A stretch of 64,000 nt of DNA, from positions 248,001 through 312,000 of the forward strand of contig CAVZBZ010000004.1 of assembly GCA_963773665.1 (NCBI GenBank), written 5' to 3'. Source of the DNA: DATJLY01 sp963773665 (GTDB lineage: Bacteria; Pseudomonadota; Alphaproteobacteria; ATCC43930; CGMCC-115725). A program made the translations under genes and the position numbers. Under the pieces are notes generated by a model. It was not told the origin of the DNA, did not search any database, and saw only the letters and a list, made by a program, of their open reading frames with translations. Positions 1 to 11,324 of the stretch are shown piece by piece. Each line of letters opens with the position of its first letter. Position 1 is the first letter of the stretch.

Positions 1-288
1 GAGGCGCCGCGCCTGCTCCACCGCCTTGGGCGGGCTGTAGCCGTCGTCGTAAGAGATGAACACGATTTTGCGCCCGTTGATGCCGCCCTCGGCATTCACC
101 TTGTTGAAGAAAGCGGCCTCGGTCTTGCCGATCACGGCATAAGCCGAGGCGGGCCCGCTATAGGGCATGATGTTGCCGATCTTGATCTCGGTGTCGCTGG
201 CGCCGGGATCGTAGTGTTTCTGCGCGAGGGCGGGCGTGGCGGCAAGGCCAAGCGCCGCTGAAAGCATAAGCCCGTGCAATGTCCTCAT
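1..288 (-). CDS. Liv-type ABC transporter substrate-binding protein, N-terminal part
   Basis: This is the first 96 codons of a periplasmic binding protein whose remainder lies outside the window. The ATG at 288 follows a GGAGG with six bases between. It begins with a Sec signal peptide (MRTLHGLMLSAALGLAATPALA), and then reads EIKIGNIMPYSGPASAY and INGRKIVFISYDDGYSP, which is the usual opening of type I periplasmic binding folds of the LivK/amide family. It is divergent from the acyl-CoA ligase operon, with a 90-base gap that must hold both promoters. The ligand cannot be told from this fragment. Confidence 0.85.
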   Translation of the reverse strand, partial: MRTLHGLMLSAALGLAATPALAQKHYDPGASDTEIKIGNIMPYSGPASAYAVIGKTEAAFFNKVNAEGGINGRKIVFISYDDGYSPPKAVEQARRL

Positions 289-378
289 CAGGTTCCTCCG
301 TGGCGTGCCGGTCATGCGCCAGCTTCTTGCGCCAGGGAAAATACTATAATCTCGGGCCTTGTGTCAGCGAGGTATGGG

Positions 379-2040
379 ATGGCGGCCGCTGGGCCTCGCC
401 CCTGGGAAAAATCCTATCCGACGGGCGTGCGCTGGGACGCGCCGATCGCGACCTCGACGCTGGGGCGCCTGATCGACCGCGCAGCGCTCCTCGGCGCGCG
501 GCCCGCGATCGAGTTTCGCGGGCATGAGATCGCTTACGCCGAGCTCGGCCGCATGGTGGACCGCACTGCGGCGTCGCTTCTTCGCCGCGGGATCGGCCCG
601 GGCGCGCGGATCGCGCTTTATCTGCCGAACACACCCTACTACCCGGTCGCGCTCTTCGCTTGCGCCAAGGCGGGCGCCACGACCGTGCCGCTGAGCCCGC
701 TCGATGCCGAGCGCACCTTGGCGATGAAGCTTGCCGACAGCGGCGCGCGCACGCTTGTCACGACGAATGCCGGGGGATTTCCGGCGATGGCGCGGCGCCT
801 TCTGGCGCGGGGCCTGCTCGACCGCGTCATTCTGGGCGACGAGGCGCGATTTGGCGCGGCGGCGCAGGCCCCCGATGACGACGCGCGCATCGTGCCATTT
901 TCGACTCTGCTCGACGACGACGCACCATCGCCGCCGCTGCCCGCCGTCAGCGAGGACGACGTGGCGCTCATCCAATATACCGGCGGCACGACAGGCACGC
1001 CCAAGGGCGCGCTGCTTTCGCATGGCAACCTCACCGCGGCGGTGTCGATCTACGATGCGTGGTCCGGCGCGAGCGACCTCTATCGCCCCGGCGAAGACCG
1101 TGTCATCTGCGTCCTGCCGCTCTTTCACATCTATGGCCTCACCTGCGTGCTGCTGCGCCAGCTCGCGATGGGCAACCTCATCCTGCTGCGCGAGCGGTTC
1201 GATGCCGCCGAGACCGTCCGCGACATCGAGGAAAGGCGCGCGAGCGTGTTCCCCGGCGTGCCGACCATGTGGATCGCGATCGCGGGCCTGCCCGGCATCG
1301 AGAAGCGCGATCTGAGCGCTCTGCGCGTGCCGAGCTCGGGCGCGGCGCCCTTGCCGCCCGAAGTGGCGGACCGCATCGAGCGCCTGACCGGAAAGCGGCT
1401 CGGCGGCGGCTGGGGCATGACCGAGACCTCGCCCGCCGGTACCGGCATCCCGCCCGGCTGCGACCGGCCCGGCACGATCGGATTGCCGCTGCCGGGCGTT
1501 GCGCTCGAGGTGGTGGCGCTCGACGATCCGCACCGCATCCTTGCCCCGGGCGAGACCGGCGAGCTGCGCGTCATGGGGCCGAACGTGACGAAGGGATATT
1601 GGAACCGCCCCGACGAGAACGCGGCCGCGTTCGCCGACGGATTTTTGCTTACCGGCGATATCGGACGGATGGACGCGGACGGGTTCTTCTATCTCCTCGA
1701 CCGCAAGAAGGACATGATCATCTCGGGCGGGTTCAACGTCTATCCGCGCGTCGTCGAGGACGCGATCTATGAGCATCCGGCGGTCGAGGAAGCGGCAGTC
1801 ATCGGCATATCCGATCCCTATCGCGGCGAGGCGGCGAAGGCGTTCGTCAAGCTGAAGCCGGGCGCCGCGCCCTTCACGCTCGAGGAATTGCGCGAGTTTC
1901 TGCGCGACAAGCTTGGCCGGCACGAGCTTCCCGCCGCGCTCGAGTTCCGCCACAGCCTGCCGCGCACGCAGGTCGGCAAGCTGTCGCGCCGCGAGCTGGC
2001 CCTGGAAGAGCGCCGCGCCGCTGCGGACGCGGCACAATAG
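379..2040 (+). CDS. Long-chain fatty-acid/acyl-CoA ligase (AMP-forming)
   Basis: A 553-residue member of the ANL superfamily that activates a carboxylic acid to its CoA thioester through an acyl-adenylate. The P-loop reads YTGGTTGTPKGALLSHGN, the A5 motif GWGMTETSP, and the A7/A8 hinge LLTGDIGRMDADG followed by DRKKDMIISGGFNVYP. The C-terminal catalytic lysine lies in VGKLSRREL. I chose the ATG at 379 because GCGAGG sits just before it. The frame is open further upstream to 274, but that would overlap the divergent gene. It heads a plus-strand operon with thiolase and acyl-CoA dehydrogenases, so it probably primes a substrate for beta-oxidation-like cleavage. The substrate is unknown. Confidence 0.9.
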   Translation: MAAAGPRPWEKSYPTGVRWDAPIATSTLGRLIDRAALLGARPAIEFRGHEIAYAELGRMVDRTAASLLRRGIGPGARIALYLPNTPYYPVALFACAKAGATTVPLSPLDAERTLAMKLADSGARTLVTTNAGGFPAMARRLLARGLLDRVILGDEARFGAAAQAPDDDARIVPFSTLLDDDAPSPPLPAVSEDDVALIQYTGGTTGTPKGALLSHGNLTAAVSIYDAWSGASDLYRPGEDRVICVLPLFHIYGLTCVLLRQLAMGNLILLRERFDAAETVRDIEERRASVFPGVPTMWIAIAGLPGIEKRDLSALRVPSSGAAPLPPEVADRIERLTGKRLGGGWGMTETSPAGTGIPPGCDRPGTIGLPLPGVALEVVALDDPHRILAPGETGELRVMGPNVTKGYWNRPDENAAAFADGFLLTGDIGRMDADGFFYLLDRKKDMIISGGFNVYPRVVEDAIYEHPAVEEAAVIGISDPYRGEAAKAFVKLKPGAAPFTLEELREFLRDKLGRHELPAALEFRHSLPRTQVGKLSRRELALEERRAAADAAQ

Positions 2041-2048
2041 GAGGCAAC

Positions 2049-3227
<1,179 letters not shown>

Positions 3228-3234
3228 GGGCAAG

Positions 3235-4431
3235 ATGGACCTGCGCTTCACCGCAGACGAGATCGCGTTCCGCGACGAGGTGCGCGATTTCATGCGCACG
3301 TCGCTTCCCGCATCGATCCGCCGCAAGATGGTCGAGGGCAGGCGCCTCGAGAAGGACGACATCGTCCGCTGGCAGCGCATCCTCAACGAGAAGGGCTGGG
3401 CCGTGCCGCATTGGCCGGCCGAATGGGGCGGCCAGAACTGGACGCCGGTGCAGCAATATATTTTCCAGGATGAACTGCAACAGGCGCCGGCGCCGGCGCC
3501 GCTGCCGTTCGGCGTCGCGATGGTGGGCCCGGTCATCGTCGCCTTCGGCAACGAGGCGCAGAAACGCCGCTTCCTGCCGCGCATCGCCAATCTCGACGAT
3601 TGGTGGTGCCAGGGCTTTTCCGAGCCGGGCGCCGGATCCGATCTCGCCTCGCTCAAGACCGCGGCGAAGCGCGAGGGCGACCATTACATCGTCAACGGCC
3701 AGAAAATCTGGACGACGATGGCGCAATATGCCGACTGGATTTTCTGCCTCGTGCGCACGGACAGCCAAGGCAAGAAGCAGGAAGGCATCACCTTCCTCCT
3801 CATCGACATGCGCACCAAGGGCATCACCGTGCGGCCGATCGTCACCATCGACGGCGGTGCCGAGGTCAACGAAGTGTTCTTCGACGACGTGCAGGTGCCG
3901 GTCGAAAACCGCATCGGCGCCGAGAACAAGGGCTGGGATTACGCCAAGTTCCTGCTCGGCAACGAGCGCACCGGGATCGCGCGCGTCGGTTATTCCAAGG
4001 AGCGCATCCGCCGCATCCGCGAGCTCGCGTCGATGACGCGCGACGGCGGCCGGCCGATCATCGAGGACGAGCGCTTTCGCGAGAAACTGGCCGCGCTCGA
4101 GATCGAATTGAAGGCGCTCGAGATGACGCAGCTGCGCGTCGTCGCAGCCGAGCGCAGCCGCGACGCGAAAAAACCCGATCCCTATTCCTCGATCCTCAAG
4201 ATCAAGGGCGCGGAAATACAACAGGCGGTCTCGGAGCTGCTGCTCGAGATCGTCGGTCCCTATGCGCTGCCCTATGCGCCGGAAACCGCGGGCGCCAACG
4301 AGCCGCCAGTCGGACCCGATTGGGCCGCACCGATCGCGCCCACCTATTTCAACTGGCGCAAGATCTCGATCTATGGCGGCTCGAACGAGATCCAGAAGAA
4401 CATCATCGCCAAGGCGATCCTGGGGCTCTGA
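3235..4431 (+). CDS. Acyl-CoA dehydrogenase, first of an adjacent pair
   Basis: A 398-residue FAD-dependent acyl-CoA dehydrogenase. It carries the N-terminal helical domain, the middle beta domain (GFSEPGAGSDLASLKT, IVNGQKIWTTMAQYAD) and the C-terminal helical domain ending YGGSNEIQKNIIAKAILGL. The position that holds the catalytic Glu in medium-chain enzymes (IYEGT) is Gly here. That is usual for the subfamily that works in two-gene heteromeric dehydrogenases of steroid and branched side-chain degradation. The ATG at 3235 lies 7 bases after the thiolase stop. The next gene is a second, divergent dehydrogenase, which fits an alpha2-beta2 enzyme; this is inference. Confidence 0.92.
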   Translation: MDLRFTADEIAFRDEVRDFMRTSLPASIRRKMVEGRRLEKDDIVRWQRILNEKGWAVPHWPAEWGGQNWTPVQQYIFQDELQQAPAPAPLPFGVAMVGPVIVAFGNEAQKRRFLPRIANLDDWWCQGFSEPGAGSDLASLKTAAKREGDHYIVNGQKIWTTMAQYADWIFCLVRTDSQGKKQEGITFLLIDMRTKGITVRPIVTIDGGAEVNEVFFDDVQVPVENRIGAENKGWDYAKFLLGNERTGIARVGYSKERIRRIRELASMTRDGGRPIIEDERFREKLAALEIELKALEMTQLRVVAAERSRDAKKPDPYSSILKIKGAEIQQAVSELLLEIVGPYALPYAPETAGANEPPVGPDWAAPIAPTYFNWRKISIYGGSNEIQKNIIAKAILGL

Positions 4432-4436
4432 GCGCG

Positions 4437-5587
<1,151 letters not shown>

Positions 5588-5591
<4 letters not shown>

Positions 5592-6700
5592 GCGAGCGCG
5601 CCCGCCCGCCGTTCCGCGCCGAGCATGTCGGCAGCTTCGTCCGGCCCGAGCGGCTGCGCACCGCGCGCCAGGCGTGGACGCAAGGCAAGCTGCCGCACGC
5701 CGAGCTTGCCGCGATCGAGGACGACTGCATCCGCACTATCGTCGCGATGCAGAACCGGATCGGGCTGCCCTCGACCACCGACGGCGAATTCCGGCGCGAG
5801 CAATGGATGCTGGTGTTTCGCGAATTGGTCGAGGGCCTCGCGCGCGAGACGATTCCCGGCACGTTCAAGTTCACGCAGGACGACGGCACCGTCACCGACA
5901 CGCGCCCGGTTCCGCGTGTGACGGCGCGCCTCACGCGCAAGAAGCCGCTCGTCGCGCAGGAATTCGCCTTCTTCAAGGACCTGGCGAAGGGCGTGCCCAA
6001 GGCGACCATCCCCTCGCCGTCGATGGCGCATCATCAGGCGGGCGACGCGGCGCTCGACCGGGATGTCTATCGCGACCGGCACGCCTATATGGCGGATATC
6101 GTCGCGATCTATCGCGCCGAGCTTGCCGATCTCGCGCGCCTCGGCTGCACTTATGTGCAGATCGACGAATGCGCGATCCCGGTGCTGTGCGATCCGAAGA
6201 ACCGCGCGCGGGTCGAGGCGCGCGGCGAATCCCCCGACACCAACGTCGATTTCTATGTCGATGCGGTGAACGCGATCGTGCAGGGGCGCCCCGCCAACAT
6301 GACGGTCACGATGCACATGTGCCGCGGCAATACCGGCCAGGGCATGGCGTCCGGCGGCTATGAGCCCATCGCCGAGCGCGTCTTCCAAAGACTCGACCTG
6401 GACGGCTATCTCCTCGAATACGACACGCCGCGCGCCGGCGATTTCGCGCCGCTGCGTTTCCTGCCGAAGGGCAAGATGGCGATCCTCGGCCTCGTCAGCA
6501 CGAAGCTGCGCGCGCTCGAGCCGGTCGATGCGCTGAAGCGCCGCGTCGAGGAGGCCGCGCGCTTCATCGACATGGACCAGATCGGGCTTTGCCCGCAATG
6601 CGGCTTCGCCAGTACCTTTACGACCGCGCGCTTCAGCGCCGACGACGAGGAGCAGAAGCTGCGCCGCGTGATGGAAGCGGCGGCGGCGATCTGGGGCTGA
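5588..6700 (+). CDS. MetE-like (cobalamin-independent methionine synthase C-terminal domain) protein, copy 1
   Basis: A 370-residue stand-alone version of the catalytic barrel of MetE (UROD/MetE-like superfamily). It lacks the N-terminal half of true MetE. The zinc ligands expected for thiolate activation are all present: His243 and Cys245 in MHMCRGN, Glu278 in LLEYDTPRAGDF and Cys338 in CPQCGF. It starts with PPFRAEHVGSFVRPERL, typical of the short YxjG-type group. Translation starts at a GTG overlapping the preceding stop. It probably transfers a methyl or alkyl group to a thiol, but neither donor nor acceptor is known. Two paralogs occur in this window (36782-37945 and 42822-43940), and all three sit beside Liv-type transporter genes. 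Confidence 0.88.
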
Positions 6701-6762
6701 TCCACGCGCTTGAAGCGGCGGGCAAAACGCCGCATGCTTCCGCCATAAATGGGGGAGATCGC

Positions 6763-7953
6763 ATGAAGACGTACGGCAAGGTCATTTTGTCCGCCGCCGT
6801 CATCGCGGGCGCGGCGCTCGCACCGGGGGCGCACGCCCAAGGCACCATCAAGATCGGTCTGCTCGACCAGTTCTCGGGCCAGTTCGGCGATTTCGGCCAG
6901 CAGATCGGCAACGGCGTCGAGACCTATATGCGCGAGCACGGCGACAAGGTCGACGGCAAGAAGATCGAGATCCTGAAGCGCGACCAGGCGGGCCCCGATG
7001 CCGAGCGGGCGAAGCAATTGGCGCAAGAGCTGATCGTGCGCGACAAGGTCGATTTCATCGCCGGCATCGATTTCAGCCCGACCGCGTTCGCGATGGCGCC
7101 GCTCATCACCGCGGCGAAGAAGCCTTCCGTCATCATGAATGCGGCGACGCTCAGCGTCACCGACACCTCGCCCTATTTCGTGCGCTTCGCCTCGACGCTC
7201 GAGGCGCTCGAGACGGTGTTCGGCAAGTGGGTTTACCAGAGCGGCGTCAAGAAGTGCTATGTCGTGGTGTCGGATTATGTCGCGGGCCACGCCGCCGGCG
7301 ACGGCTTCAAGAAAGCCTACACCGCCGCCGGCGGGCAGATCACCGGCGAGATGGGTGTGCCGCTCCAAGGGCTCGACTTCGCGCCTTACGTGCAGCGCAT
7401 CGCCGACGAGAAGCCTGAGGCGATCTTCCTGTTCCTCGCCAGCACCAAGCAGTCCGAGGAATTCGCCAAGCTCTATGTCCAGACCGGGCTCAAGGCCGCC
7501 GGCACGAAGCTTTTGGGCGCGACCGACCTGTTCCAGCAATCGCCCGCCGCGGCGCGCGCCACAAGCGATGCCGAGATCGGCGCCTATACCGTGCAGAACT
7601 ATGCCTGGACGCTCGATACGCCGCAGAACAAGAAATACGTCGCCGACTACACGAAATATTTCGGCACCGGGCTTCATCCCGACTTCATGTCGGCCTCGGC
7701 CTATGCCGGGATGGAGGGGATCTACCGCGTCATCCAAAAGCTCGACGGCAAGATCGACGGCGACACGGCGATGGCGGCGTTCAAGACGCTGTCGTTCGAC
7801 ACGCCGCGCGGGCACATTTCGATCGATCCCGACACGCGCGAAGTGGTGCAGCCGATCTATATCTTTCAGATCGAGCGCGACAAGGCCTCGGGCGAGCTCG
7901 TCAACAGGAAGATCGCCACCTTCGACAAGGTGTACAACCACCTGAACAAATAG
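6763..7953 (+). CDS. Liv-type ABC transporter substrate-binding protein
   Basis: A 396-residue periplasmic binding protein. The signal peptide ends near GAHAQG. The mature protein opens TIKIGLLDQFSGQFGDFG and continues with the GVETYMRE and DVQAGPDAE-like region typical of the LivK family that also binds aromatic and branched acids. The ATG at 6763 has a GGGGGAG Shine-Dalgarno sequence. It is the last gene of the operon that began at 379 and has no permease or ATPase genes beside it, so it must use a transporter encoded elsewhere. Its ligand is plausibly the substrate of the operon's acyl-CoA ligase. Confidence 0.9.
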   Translation: MKTYGKVILSAAVIAGAALAPGAHAQGTIKIGLLDQFSGQFGDFGQQIGNGVETYMREHGDKVDGKKIEILKRDQAGPDAERAKQLAQELIVRDKVDFIAGIDFSPTAFAMAPLITAAKKPSVIMNAATLSVTDTSPYFVRFASTLEALETVFGKWVYQSGVKKCYVVVSDYVAGHAAGDGFKKAYTAAGGQITGEMGVPLQGLDFAPYVQRIADEKPEAIFLFLASTKQSEEFAKLYVQTGLKAAGTKLLGATDLFQQSPAAARATSDAEIGAYTVQNYAWTLDTPQNKKYVADYTKYFGTGLHPDFMSASAYAGMEGIYRVIQKLDGKIDGDTAMAAFKTLSFDTPRGHISIDPDTREVVQPIYIFQIERDKASGELVNRKIATFDKVYNHLNK

Positions 7954-7959
7954 CGCGGG

Positions 7960-8027
7960 GATTGCTTCGCCGCTTCGCTCCTCGCAATGACAGAGAGACC
8001 TGTCATTGCGAGCGAAGCGAAGCAATC
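7960..8027. repeat. REP-like palindrome between convergent genes
   Basis: Two arms, 7960-7993 and 8001-8027, are imperfect inverted copies around the core CATTGCGAGCGAAGCGAAG and could form a long hairpin. The same element recurs at 63046-63114. Both copies lie in the gap between two genes that converge. This repeat family is widespread in alphaproteobacteria. A role as a bidirectional terminator or mRNA-end stabiliser is inferred. Confidence 0.85.
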
Positions 8028-8029
8028 TT

Positions 8030-8539
8030 CTAGGACGGCATCTGGCCCATGAAGTCGCGCTTGCCGATCTCGATGCCGAGCTCGCGCAGGATGTTGTAGG
8101 CCGTGGTGGTGTGGAAATAGAAGTTCGGCATCGCCAGGTGATAGAGGTAGTTCTGCGCCTTGAACGGGCGCGGCTGGCCGCCGACGGTGACGGTGATCTG
8201 CGAGTCGTCCTTGCCGTCGAGCTGCGCCGGCTTCAGCGTCTTGAGGAAGTCGACGGTCTTGTCGATGCGCGATTTCATCTCCTCGAAGCTGTTGTCGAGC
8301 TCGGGGAATTTCGGCACTTCGACGCTCGCGGCGCGGCCCGCGCCCAAGGCATGTTCGCACGCCTGGCGCACCTGGCGCTGGAGCGTGAACATGTCGGGAT
8401 AAAGCCTGAGGTTGAGGACCACGTTGGGATCGAGCTTCTTCGCCTGGCATGCCGCCTCGCTCTTCTCGAGCACGCCCTTCAAGCCGCCCAGGAGCTGCAG
8501 GAACACCGGCACCGACGCGGAATACATCGTGATGGCCAT
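8030..8539 (-). CDS. DUF1993 family protein
   Basis: A 169-residue protein matching the DUF1993 family, which is distantly related to the DinB four-helix fold. Recognisable stretches are LYPDMFTLQRQVRQACEHA, FLKTLKPAQLDG and NFYFHTTTAYNILRELG, the last with the family's typical His near the C-terminus. The ATG at 8539 has GGAGGGAG ahead of it. The function is not known. It is a single gene, divergent from the M24-family gene at 8668. Confidence 0.85.
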   Translation of the reverse strand: MAITMYSASVPVFLQLLGGLKGVLEKSEAACQAKKLDPNVVLNLRLYPDMFTLQRQVRQACEHALGAGRAASVEVPKFPELDNSFEEMKSRIDKTVDFLKTLKPAQLDGKDDSQITVTVGGQPRPFKAQNYLYHLAMPNFYFHTTTAYNILRELGIEIGKRDFMGQMPS

Positions 8540-8667
8540 AAATCTCCCTCCTCGTTCGAGTTCTGTCGCGAACGATCTTAGCCCGGCGCAGCGGTCTCGC
8601 AAGACGCCGTCTTGCCAAGCCGCGCAGAACGCCGCCTAATCGCTGCGCAAGACCCGAGGGAGGCACC

Positions 8668-9870
8668 ATGCCGGAAACGCTGCGCCCGCTCGCGCCGGAA
8701 AGCCTCGCGCCCGAATTGCGCGCGATTGTCGAGCAAGAATTTCCGCGCTTCTCGCCCGCCGAGATGGCGCGCCGGCGCGAGGCGATAGCGGCGGCGATGC
8801 GCGCGGCCGAGATCGATCACCTGCTGATCTACGGGGTGAACCGCACCGGCAACATCATCCAGTATCTCACGCAATGGCCGGTGCTGACCGAGGCCGCGGG
8901 CGTCCATACGCCGGGGAAACGCGACTGCCTCTATATCCACTACCACAACCACATCGTCCAGGCGCGGCGGCTCGCAGAGGCGCAGGTCGAATGGGGCGAC
9001 CAGTCGGCGGTCGGCTGCGCCATTGCCGAGCTCGAGCGCCGCGGCGCGCGGCGCGACCGGGTCGGAATCATCGGCCCGCTGGGCTTTCGCGGCTACGAAG
9101 CGCTCGGCAACGCGTTCGGCCGCATCAAGGACCTGAACCAAGCCTATATCCGATTGCGCATGGTGAAGTCGGCCGAGGAGATCCTGTGGTTCCGCATCGG
9201 CGCGCATTTCTGCGATCTCGGCATCGCCGCGCTCGAGCGCCAGTTGCGGCCGGGCCTCAGCGAGCGCGAGTTGGGCGCCATCATCGAGGGCGCGTGGCTC
9301 CCGCATGGCGGCACCAACGTCATCCACTTCATCGGCGTCACGCCAATGGACGATCCGAACCTGTGCGTGCCGGCGCAATATCCCTCGACGCGGCGCGTGG
9401 CGCCGGGCGATGTCGTCACCACCGAGATCAGCGGCGCCTTCTGGGACCATTCCGGCCAGGTGCTGCGCAGCTTTGCCGTCGGCCGCGAGCCGACGCAGCT
9501 CTACCGCGACCTGCACGCGGCGGCGGACGCGGCGTTCGAGGCGATGTTCGCCGCCGTCCGCCCCGGCGCCAAGCCGGCCGATCTCGTCGCCGCCTCGCGC
9601 ATCATCGAGGAGGCGGGCTTCACCACGAACGACGACATCGTGCACGGCTATGGCGGCGGCTATCTGCCGCCGGTGCTGGGCTCGAAAAGCCGCCCGTCGG
9701 GCCCCATTCCCGACTACGCGTTCGCGCCCGGCATGATGATGGTGATCCAGCCGAACGTCATCACCCGCGACGACCGCGCCGGCGTGCAGACCGGCGAGCT
9801 GGTGCTGGTGACCGAGACCGGCGCACGGCGCATGCACGATTTTCCGCGCGGCTTCCGCCGCGTCGGCTGA
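8668..9870 (+). CDS. M24-family (creatinase/prolidase fold) protein lacking the metal ligands
   Basis: A 400-residue two-domain protein, with a creatinase-type N-terminal domain (about 1-165) and a pita-bread domain (about 170-400). The five metal ligands of prolidases (Asp, Asp, His, Glu, Glu) appear replaced: Glu253 and Gln264 in TTEISGAFWDHSGQVLRSF, Gly330 in HGYGGGY, Gln361 in VIQPNVI and Gly376 in QTGELVLV. A metal-free hydrolase like creatinase is therefore more likely than an aminopeptidase. The start has a GAGGGAGG. The FAH-family gene follows after 10 bases, so the two probably act in one pathway on a C-N bonded substrate, which is inference. Confidence 0.85.
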   Translation: MPETLRPLAPESLAPELRAIVEQEFPRFSPAEMARRREAIAAAMRAAEIDHLLIYGVNRTGNIIQYLTQWPVLTEAAGVHTPGKRDCLYIHYHNHIVQARRLAEAQVEWGDQSAVGCAIAELERRGARRDRVGIIGPLGFRGYEALGNAFGRIKDLNQAYIRLRMVKSAEEILWFRIGAHFCDLGIAALERQLRPGLSERELGAIIEGAWLPHGGTNVIHFIGVTPMDDPNLCVPAQYPSTRRVAPGDVVTTEISGAFWDHSGQVLRSFAVGREPTQLYRDLHAAADAAFEAMFAAVRPGAKPADLVAASRIIEEAGFTTNDDIVHGYGGGYLPPVLGSKSRPSGPIPDYAFAPGMMMVIQPNVITRDDRAGVQTGELVLVTETGARRMHDFPRGFRRVG

Positions 9871-9880
9871 GGGGCGCAAG

Positions 9881-10846
9881 ATGCACCTCTACACGATCGA
9901 GAACGCCCGCCACCACAGCGCCGCCGCGGTCGGATTGGGCGGCGAAATCCTCGATCTCGGCAGCATCGAGGAATCCCTACCGGCGGCAGGCGTCCTGCCG
10001 CACTCGCTGCGCGGCATTCTGGCGAGTGGCGATGAGGGCGTGACGCTCATCCGGCGCATCGTCGATCAGGTGGCGGCGAGCGCCGCGCTTACCCAGCGCC
10101 TGCGCGAGACGGGCGCGCTCATGCCGCGCGACAAGGCGAGGCTTCTGGCGCCGATCCTCGATCCGGGGTTCATCCTGTCCTGCGGCATGAACTATCACGC
10201 GCATCTGAAGGAGATGAAGTCGGCGCCGCCCGCGACCCCGGCGCATTTCGCCAAGAGCGCGGCTGCGATCGTCGGCCCGGGCGCCGCGATCCGGTTGCCG
10301 GCGTCGAATCCCGGCATGGTCGATTGGGAAGGCGAATTCTGCGCCGTCATCGGCAAGCCGTGCCATTGCGTTGCCGAGCAGGACGCGCTCGATCATGTCG
10401 CGGGCTATACGCTCGTCAACGACGTGTCGGCGCGCGACTGGGTCGCGCCCATCGCCAAATCGTCCGGCACGATGGGGCCGATCATGGCCTGGGAGCACAA
10501 CATCCTCGGCAAGCAATTCCCGACCTTCTGCCCGATGGGGCCGGCGCTCGTCACGCGCGACGCGATCCCCGACCCGCACGACGTGGCGATCGAGACGCGC
10601 GTCAACGGCACGGTCATGCAGTCCGCCAACACCAACGATCTGGTGTTCAACGTGGCGCAGCTCATCGCGTACTATTCGCGCTTCTACCTGCTGCGGCCGG
10701 GCGATGTGATCACGACCGGGTCGCCCGCAGGCGTGGGCTACGGCCGCGAGCCCAAGATTTTCCTGCGCCCGGGCGACACGGTGACGGTGAGCGCGGCCGT
10801 CATCGGCACGCTCTCCAATCCCGTCGTTGGGCCGGACGCACGCTAG
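9881..10846 (+). CDS. Fumarylacetoacetate hydrolase (FAH) family protein, copy 1
   Basis: A 321-residue FAH-fold enzyme that probably cleaves a C-C bond or decarboxylates a keto acid using Mg/Mn. The conserved blocks are ILSCGMNYHAHLKEM, DWEGEFCAVIGKPC (acidic metal ligands), GYTLVNDVSARDW and TTGSPAGVGYG. It starts 10 bases after the M24 gene in the same operon. Its stop codon overlaps the stop of the convergent RidA-family gene by 3 bases. Two further FAH paralogs occur at 11949 and 56921; the substrate of none is known. Confidence 0.9.
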   Translation: MHLYTIENARHHSAAAVGLGGEILDLGSIEESLPAAGVLPHSLRGILASGDEGVTLIRRIVDQVAASAALTQRLRETGALMPRDKARLLAPILDPGFILSCGMNYHAHLKEMKSAPPATPAHFAKSAAAIVGPGAAIRLPASNPGMVDWEGEFCAVIGKPCHCVAEQDALDHVAGYTLVNDVSARDWVAPIAKSSGTMGPIMAWEHNILGKQFPTFCPMGPALVTRDAIPDPHDVAIETRVNGTVMQSANTNDLVFNVAQLIAYYSRFYLLRPGDVITTGSPAGVGYGREPKIFLRPGDTVTVSAAVIGTLSNPVVGPDAR

Positions 10847-11277
10847 CTTTTCGGCACATAGCCGATCGCCTCGATTTCGAGGCCGCAATCCATCGGCGTG
10901 CGGCCGGCCTGCATGCGCGTGCGCGCCGGAAGCGTCGCGGCACTCGTGAAATAGCGGCGATAGATGCGGTCGAAACTTTCCTGCTGCGACTGGTCCTTGA
11001 GCCAGACGATCACCTTCAGAAGGCAATCCATGTTCGAGCCCGCCGCCTCCACGAGCTTCTTCATGTGGTCCATCACGATTTCGACCTGGCGCTCGAACGG
11101 GATGTTCGGAAACGGCGGGATCGGCTGCCCGGATGCGCGCGCCTGGCGCAGCCGCGCGCAAAATTCCTCCTCGAACGGCGGCAGGCCCGAGATGAAGAAC
11201 ATGTCGCCATAGCGCACGCACATGTTGAACGGCCCGCCGGTTTCGGGTACGTCGGCCCTGATCACTTCCTTGTCCAT
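10843..11277 (-). CDS. RidA family protein (enamine/imine deaminase fold)
   Basis: A 144-residue YjgF/YER057c/UK114-fold protein. It has VRYGDMFFISGLPPF near the start, QVEIVMDHMKKLVEAAGSNMD in the middle and a C-terminal R-x-x-x-Q-A-G region (PARTRMQAGRTPMDCGLEIEA). RidA proteins hydrolyse reactive enamine or imine intermediates, but many relatives have other roles. Compared with canonical RidA (about 130 residues), an insertion follows SGLPPF. The ATG at 11277 lies after AGGAGG. It converges on the FAH gene and is a single gene on its strand. Confidence 0.83.
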   Translation of the reverse strand: MDKEVIRADVPETGGPFNMCVRYGDMFFISGLPPFEEEFCARLRQARASGQPIPPFPNIPFERQVEIVMDHMKKLVEAAGSNMDCLLKVIVWLKDQSQQESFDRIYRRYFTSAATLPARTRMQAGRTPMDCGLEIEAIGYVPKS

Positions 11278-11324
11278 GGCGCCTCCTTTCCTTTGCCGGG
11301 CGACCCTAGCACAGAGGCATTGCG

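Noticed and set aside
364..2037. Long open frame antisense to the acyl-CoA ligase
   Set aside because: It is the high-GC shadow of a gene with clear ligase motifs. Its translation is Arg/Ala-rich without any family pattern.
7866..8669. Frames whose translations contain CHCEERSGEAI/RFARND-type peptides near the palindromes
   Set aside because: These come from the REP-like repeat itself and are a well-known false-gene signature.
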